DNA of 9,477 nt from Synechococcaceae cyanobacterium (GTDB lineage: Bacteria; Cyanobacteriota; Cyanobacteriia; PCC-6307; Cyanobiaceae). The DNA is taken from assembly GCA_947460085.1 (NCBI GenBank), contig CANHGA010000066.1, positions 1 through 9,477 on the forward strand. Direction: 5' to 3'. Under the pieces are notes generated by a model that had not been told where the DNA came from, made no database searches, and worked only from the letters and a program-made list of their open reading frames with translations. The position numbers were made by a program, and so were the translations under genes. Below are positions 6,158 through 9,477 of this stretch, piece by piece (position 1 is the first letter of the stretch; each line of letters starts with the position of its first letter).

Positions 6158-7180
6158 GTGGTTGTCGCTATCCCCTCCTCGCCGGCTCCGGTTTCCGACA
6201 AGCCGGCTCGCCAAATGCCCCATGGGGACGGCGACCTGGTGCGTTCGTATTTGCGTGATATCGGTCGTGTGCCTTTGCTGAGCCACGAGCAGGAGATCAC
6301 GTTGGGCCGTCAGGTGCAGGAGCTGATGGCGATTGAGGAGCAGGAGCAGGAGCTGGCGCAGCAGCTGGGTACAAGCCCAAGCCAGGCGGAATTGGCGAAG
6401 GCTGTGGGTTTAGGGGATGCGGTGCTGAAAAAGCGGATTAAGGCTGGGCGTAGGGCGAAGGAGCGGATGGTGGCGGCGAATTTGCGGCTGGTGGTGAGCG
6501 TGGCGAAGAAGTACACCAAGCGGAATATGGAGCTGCTGGATTTGATCCAGGAGGGCACGATCGGCCTGGTGCGCGGGGTTGAGAAATTCGACCCAACGCG
6601 GGGCTACAAGTTTTCGACCTATGCCTACTGGTGGATTCGCCAGGGGATCACCCGGGCGATTGCGGAAAAGAGCCGCACGATCCGCCTGCCGATCCACATC
6701 ACCGAAACCCTGAACAAACTCAAGAAGGGGCAGAGGGAGCTGAGCCAACTGCTGGGCCGTACGCCCACGGTGACGGAATTGGCGGAGGCGGTGGAACTGC
6801 CTGAGGAGGAGGTGAAGGATCTGCTGTGTCGGGCGCGTCAGCCGGTGAGTTTGGAGATGAAGGTGGGGGATGGTGACGACACGGAGCTTTTGGATTTGTT
6901 GGCTGGGGATGGGGAGCTGCCGGATGAGCAGGTGGATGGGGAATGCCTGAAGGGCGATTTGCGAGCGCTGCTGGAGCGGCTGCCAGAGCTGCAGTGCCGG
7001 GTCTTGAAGATGCGTTATGGGATTGATGGGGAGGGGCCGGAGGGCGCCGAACCCATGAGCCTCACCGGTATTGGCCGGATCCTCGGTATTAGCCGGGATC
7101 GGGTGCGCAATTTGGAGCGCGATGGCCTGGCCGGCCTGCGCCGCATCAGCGATGCCGTGGAGGCCTACGTCGCCAGCTAG
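6158..7180 (+). CDS. Group 2 sigma-70 family RNA polymerase sigma factor
   Basis: A 340-residue sigma factor without region 1.1, the size and layout of cyanobacterial group 2 (non-essential, primary-like) sigma factors. Region 1.2 reads DLVRSYLRDIGRVPLLSHEQE (about 27-47). Region 2 starts at RMVAANLRLVVSVAKKY (103 onward) and has DLIQEGTIGL, FDPTRGYKFSTYAYWWIRQG (Tyr155, Trp158 and Trp159 for promoter melting) and SRTIRLPIHI. Region 3 follows. The region 4.2 helix-turn-helix, SLTGIGRILGISRDRVRNLE (301-320), departs from the usual RVRQIE of primary sigma. The start is GTG at 6158, with AAGGG nine bases upstream; a nearby ATG at 6150 is in another frame. Met20 at 6215 is a fallback start. A phased TTCA array lies directly upstream. 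mutY overlaps the 3' end by 29 nt. Third-position base use changes sharply along the gene. Which numbered sigma this is cannot be told from sequence alone. Confidence 0.93.
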   Translation: MVVAIPSSPAPVSDKPARQMPHGDGDLVRSYLRDIGRVPLLSHEQEITLGRQVQELMAIEEQEQELAQQLGTSPSQAELAKAVGLGDAVLKKRIKAGRRAKERMVAANLRLVVSVAKKYTKRNMELLDLIQEGTIGLVRGVEKFDPTRGYKFSTYAYWWIRQGITRAIAEKSRTIRLPIHITETLNKLKKGQRELSQLLGRTPTVTELAEAVELPEEEVKDLLCRARQPVSLEMKVGDGDDTELLDLLAGDGELPDEQVDGECLKGDLRALLERLPELQCRVLKMRYGIDGEGPEGAEPMSLTGIGRILGISRDRVRNLERDGLAGLRRISDAVEAYVAS

Positions 7181-8339
7181 TTCGCAAGCTCCTTCAGCCC
7201 AGGCCCCAAGCCCCCTTGGGCAGCACCCCGCCGAGTTGCGCGAAGCCCTTCTGGCCTGGTGGCACACCCATGGCCGCCATCTGATCCCCTGGAAGCTGAC
7301 GGCAACAGGCGAGCCGGCCTCCCCTGGCGAGCAGCTCGATCCCTATCCGATTTGGGTGGCCGAGGTGATGTTGCAGCAGACCCAGGTGCAGGTGGTGCTG
7401 CCCTACTGGCGGCGCTGGATGGGGGCCTTCCCCTCGGTGGAGGCGTTGGCAGCTGCTGATGAGCACGACGTGCTGCTGCTCTGGCAAGGCCTGGGCTATT
7501 ACTCCCGGGCCCGGCGCCTGCACCAGGGGGCCAGGCAGTTGCTGGGCCAGCCCTGGCCGCGGGACCTGGAGGGTTGGTTGGCCCTGCCGGGCATTGGCCG
7601 CAGTACGGCGGGCAGCATCCTTTCTTCGGCCTTTGATCTGCCCTTCGCCATCCTCGATGGCAACGTCAAACGGGTGCTGGCGCGCCTGACCCGTAGCCCC
7701 AGGCCGCCGGCGCGGGCGTTGGCTGGGTTCTGGCAACTGAGTGAGCTGGTGCTCGATCCCAGGCGGCCCCGCGAGTTCAACCAGGCCCTGATGGATTTGG
7801 GCTCCAGCCTTTGCACGCCCCGTAATCCCAGCTGTGGCACCTGCCCTTGGCAGGGGGGCTGCGCTGCCTACGCTGCCGGCGATCCCGCCCGCTACCCCGT
7901 GAAGGACGCTTCAAAACCGCTCCCCTTCCAGGTGATTGGCGTGGGGGTGGTGCTCAATGCAGCCGGCCAGGTGCTGATTGATCAGCGGCTGAATGAGGGT
8001 CTTCTGGGCGGGATGTGGGAATTCCCCGGCGGCAAGCAGGAGCCAGAAGAGCCGATCGAAGCCACGATTCGCCGCGAACTCAGGGAAGAACTGGCGATCG
8101 AGGTGGCGGTGGGCGAGGAGCTGATCAGCCTCGAGCACGCCTACAGCCACAAGCGTCTGCGCTTTGTGGTGCATCTGTGCCGTTGGCTCTCCGGCGAACC
8201 CCAACCCCTGGCTAGCCAGCAGGTGCGGTGGGTGGATCCCCAGGAGCTCGGGGCCTACCCCTTCCCGGCGGCCAACGCCAAGATCATCGCCGCCCTGCTG
8301 GAACGGCTTCACCCTGGGGGGTGTGCCCCAGCCTCCTGA
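7152..8339 (+). CDS. mutY: Adenine DNA glycosylase with MutT-like Nudix C-terminal domain
   Basis: A 395-residue MutY, which removes adenine mispaired with 8-oxoguanine. The glycosylase domain has PYPIWVAEVMLQQTQ with catalytic Glu71, LWQGLGYYSRARRLH, the helix-hairpin-helix LPGIGRSTAGSI (145-156) and ILDGNVKRVLAR with Asp169. The 4Fe-4S cluster loop is Cys221-X6-Cys228-X2-Cys231-X5-Cys237. The C-terminal domain (about 258-386) contains MWEFPGGK and a Nudix box from Gly294 to Ile316 that keeps the RE-x-x-EE core (Arg308, Glu309, Glu312, Glu313); the only consensus change is Ala315 for Gly. HAYSH (329-333) resembles the FSH loop of MutY, and FPAAN with Asn375 resembles E. coli MutT Asn119. A second activity on 8-oxo-dGTP is therefore possible. 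The start is the ATG at 7152, inside the sigma gene; the frame stays open further upstream without MutY similarity. The stop shares one base with the next start (TGATG). Confidence 0.93.
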   Translation: MPWRPTSPASSQAPSAQAPSPLGQHPAELREALLAWWHTHGRHLIPWKLTATGEPASPGEQLDPYPIWVAEVMLQQTQVQVVLPYWRRWMGAFPSVEALAAADEHDVLLLWQGLGYYSRARRLHQGARQLLGQPWPRDLEGWLALPGIGRSTAGSILSSAFDLPFAILDGNVKRVLARLTRSPRPPARALAGFWQLSELVLDPRRPREFNQALMDLGSSLCTPRNPSCGTCPWQGGCAAYAAGDPARYPVKDASKPLPFQVIGVGVVLNAAGQVLIDQRLNEGLLGGMWEFPGGKQEPEEPIEATIRRELREELAIEVAVGEELISLEHAYSHKRLRFVVHLCRWLSGEPQPLASQQVRWVDPQELGAYPFPAANAKIIAALLERLHPGGCAPAS

Positions 8340-9355
8340 TGGCGGTGATGACCCAGCCCCAGTCAGTCCCCAACCCCCAAGTCCTCTGTTTTGGCGAGGC
8401 GTTGGTGGACCGGCTGGGTCCCCAGGCCGATTACCTCGGTGGGGCCCCGGCCAATGGGGCCTGTGCCCTGGCCCGGCTTGGTACCTCCGTGGCCTGGCTG
8501 GGCCGCCTGGGCAACGACGCCATTGGCCAGAGGTTTGCCCAGCTGTTTGCGGCCCGCGGCGTGAATACCGCCGGCCTGCAGTGGGATGCCGAGCGTCCTA
8601 GCCGGGTGGTGCTGGTGCAGCGCGATGCCACCGGGGAGCGGGCCTTTGCTGGTTTTGCGGGGGATCGGGGCCTGGGTTTTGCCGACCAGGCCGTGGATTG
8701 GCGGGCCTTGGCAGCGGTGGTGGAGCCGGCCTTTCCCTCTGCCCAATGGCTGCTGGTGGGCACCCTGGCCTTGGCGAGCCCCGCCTCAAGCGAAGCCCTG
8801 ACCTGGTTGCTGCAGTGGGCCACCCCCGCGGTCTTGGCGGTGGATGTGAATTGGCGCCCCACCTTTTGGGATCCGGCGTCTCCGCCCGAATCCGGGCCGC
8901 CGCCGCCGGCCATCGCCCAGATCCGGCCCTTGCTGGAGCAGGCAGCGTTGATCAAATGTGCCGCCGAAGAAGCCCGGTGGCTGTTTGGCGGCCAGGATCC
9001 GGCAGTGATTTCGGCAGCCTTGCGACAGCGGCCCATGGTGGTGGTGAGCGATGGGGCGAACCCCTTGCGCTGGTGCTGGGGCGGCCAGGCCGGATCCCTC
9101 GAGGCCTTTGCCGTGCCCGTGCGCGATACCACCGGGGCCGGTGATGCCTTCACGGCCGGGCTGCTGCACCGGCTTTGCGCCCAACCAGAGCTGATGCAGA
9201 GCGACTTGATCGGCGCCAGCTCAGCTGTTGCGGTCCGCGAAATGATGCGCTTTGCCAGTGCCTGCGGCGCGTTGGTGTGTCAGGGGGAAGGGGCGATTGA
9301 TCCCCAGCCCACGGAAGCGGCAGTGGGGGCCTTTCTTAACGGCCGGCCGGGGTGA
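8339..9355 (+). CDS. PfkB-family carbohydrate kinase, fructokinase-like
   Basis: A 338-residue ribokinase/PfkB-family sugar kinase that transfers phosphate from ATP to a sugar hydroxyl. The N-terminal strand VLCFGEALVDRLG leads to the substrate-binding GGAPANGACALARLG (GGAPAN at 34-39). DVNWRP is at 169-174 and KCAAEEARWLFGG follows. The PfkB signature 2 is DTTGAGDAFTAGLL from residue 263, with Asp269 as catalytic base. The C-terminal helix (FASACGALVCQGEGAI, then PTEAAVGAFL) matches bacterial fructokinases, so fructose is the most likely substrate, linked to sucrose breakdown; the exact sugar is inference. The ATG at 8339 overlaps the mutY stop (TGATG), suggesting coupled translation. A second in-frame ATG at 8348 would give a protein three residues shorter. 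A Pro-rich stretch (PESGPPPPA) after DVNWRP is a probable surface loop. It is probably the third gene of a sigma-mutY-kinase transcript. Its 3' end overlaps tsaE by 20 bp. Confidence 0.92.
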   Translation: MAVMTQPQSVPNPQVLCFGEALVDRLGPQADYLGGAPANGACALARLGTSVAWLGRLGNDAIGQRFAQLFAARGVNTAGLQWDAERPSRVVLVQRDATGERAFAGFAGDRGLGFADQAVDWRALAAVVEPAFPSAQWLLVGTLALASPASSEALTWLLQWATPAVLAVDVNWRPTFWDPASPPESGPPPPAIAQIRPLLEQAALIKCAAEEARWLFGGQDPAVISAALRQRPMVVVSDGANPLRWCWGGQAGSLEAFAVPVRDTTGAGDAFTAGLLHRLCAQPELMQSDLIGASSAVAVREMMRFASACGALVCQGEGAIDPQPTEAAVGAFLNGRPG

Positions 9356-9477
9356 TCCAGGCCGTGCGCCCCGCATCGGGATTGGCGGGATCGCTCAACT
9401 CCAGCCCCACCTGCCAGGCCTCTGGCGGCAGGACGCTCAACCGCTCGGGCCATTCCACCGCCAGCAGGGCCCCCAGG
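9336..9477 (-). CDS. tsaE: tRNA threonylcarbamoyladenosine biosynthesis protein TsaE, C-terminal part
   Basis: Read on the minus strand from 9476, 46 codons are open down to TAA at 9336-9338: LGALLAVEWPERLSVLPPEA, then WQVGLELSDP and finally ITPAGR. The EWPERL block with a preceding hydrophobic strand and a following P-rich turn and beta strand is the usual C-terminal end of TsaE (YjeE), the P-loop ATPase that works with TsaB and TsaD to make t6A at tRNA position 37. The Walker motifs and start lie beyond the right edge, so the assignment rests on a short segment. The codon at the edge is incomplete. The gene converges on the kinase and their coding ends overlap by 20 bp, a region that includes the palindrome CGGCCGGCCG (9340-9349). 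There is thus no intergenic space for a separate terminator. Confidence 0.75.
   Translation of the reverse strand, partial: LGALLAVEWPERLSVLPPEAWQVGLELSDPANPDAGRTAWITPAGR

Noticed and set aside
7071..7151. Longer MutY start inside the sigma region 4.2 coding sequence
   Set aside because: The added 27 residues have no MutY similarity and would overlap the sigma gene by 110 nt. The ATG at 7152 already leaves an N-terminal tail of about 25 residues.
6410..7267. Open frame of 285 codons antisense to the sigma gene
   Set aside because: It has low-complexity Gln/Leu/His/Pro composition that follows from the G-rich sense strand, and no known fold.
8228..8338. Longer start for the PfkB kinase inside mutY
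   Set aside because: The 37 extra residues are an out-of-frame reading of the Nudix domain. The TGATG overlap at 8337-8341 gives a standard coupled start.

Overview
The window looks like core chromosome of a GC-rich picocyanobacterium of the Synechococcus/Cyanobium type. The reasons are the infC-miaA-gyrB cluster, a plant-like Cys glutathione peroxidase, a group 2 sigma factor of cyanobacterial type, start sites with weak or no Shine-Dalgarno sequence, and the high-GC codon use. The species assignment is inference from gene content and protein style, not from a marker search.

Layout, left to right. The 3' end of a dienelactone-hydrolase-family gene (+) runs into the window and meets infC (-). 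infC is the second gene of a probable leftward miaA-infC operon. gyrB (+) diverges from miaA across a 170-bp gap that holds a small hairpin followed by five T. A small predicted exported SH3-like protein starts on a TTG that overlaps the gyrB stop. Its stop codon shares a CTAG tetranucleotide with the stop of a convergent glutathione peroxidase gene (-). mgtE (+, Mg2+ channel) diverges from the peroxidase. Then comes a rightward set: a group 2 sigma-70 factor, mutY (with a MutT-like Nudix domain) overlapping its end, and a fructokinase-like PfkB kinase overlapping the mutY stop by one base. A partial tsaE (-) converges on the kinase and overlaps it by 20 bp at the right edge.

Themes. infC, gyrB, tsaE and miaA are housekeeping information-processing genes (translation initiation, DNA supercoiling, and two tRNA modifications at A37). 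Two genes deal with oxidative damage: the peroxidase and the MutY-MutT protein. The latter is probably co-transcribed with a sigma factor. A phased array of four TTCA motifs just upstream of the sigma gene is the best candidate regulatory element in the window.

I found no mobile elements, CRISPR arrays, tRNAs or rRNAs, and no stretch over 300 bp without a gene. I see no clear novel multi-gene system. The points most worth checking are the TTCA array, the MutY C-terminal domain with an intact Nudix box, and a sharp codon-use mosaic inside the sigma gene.
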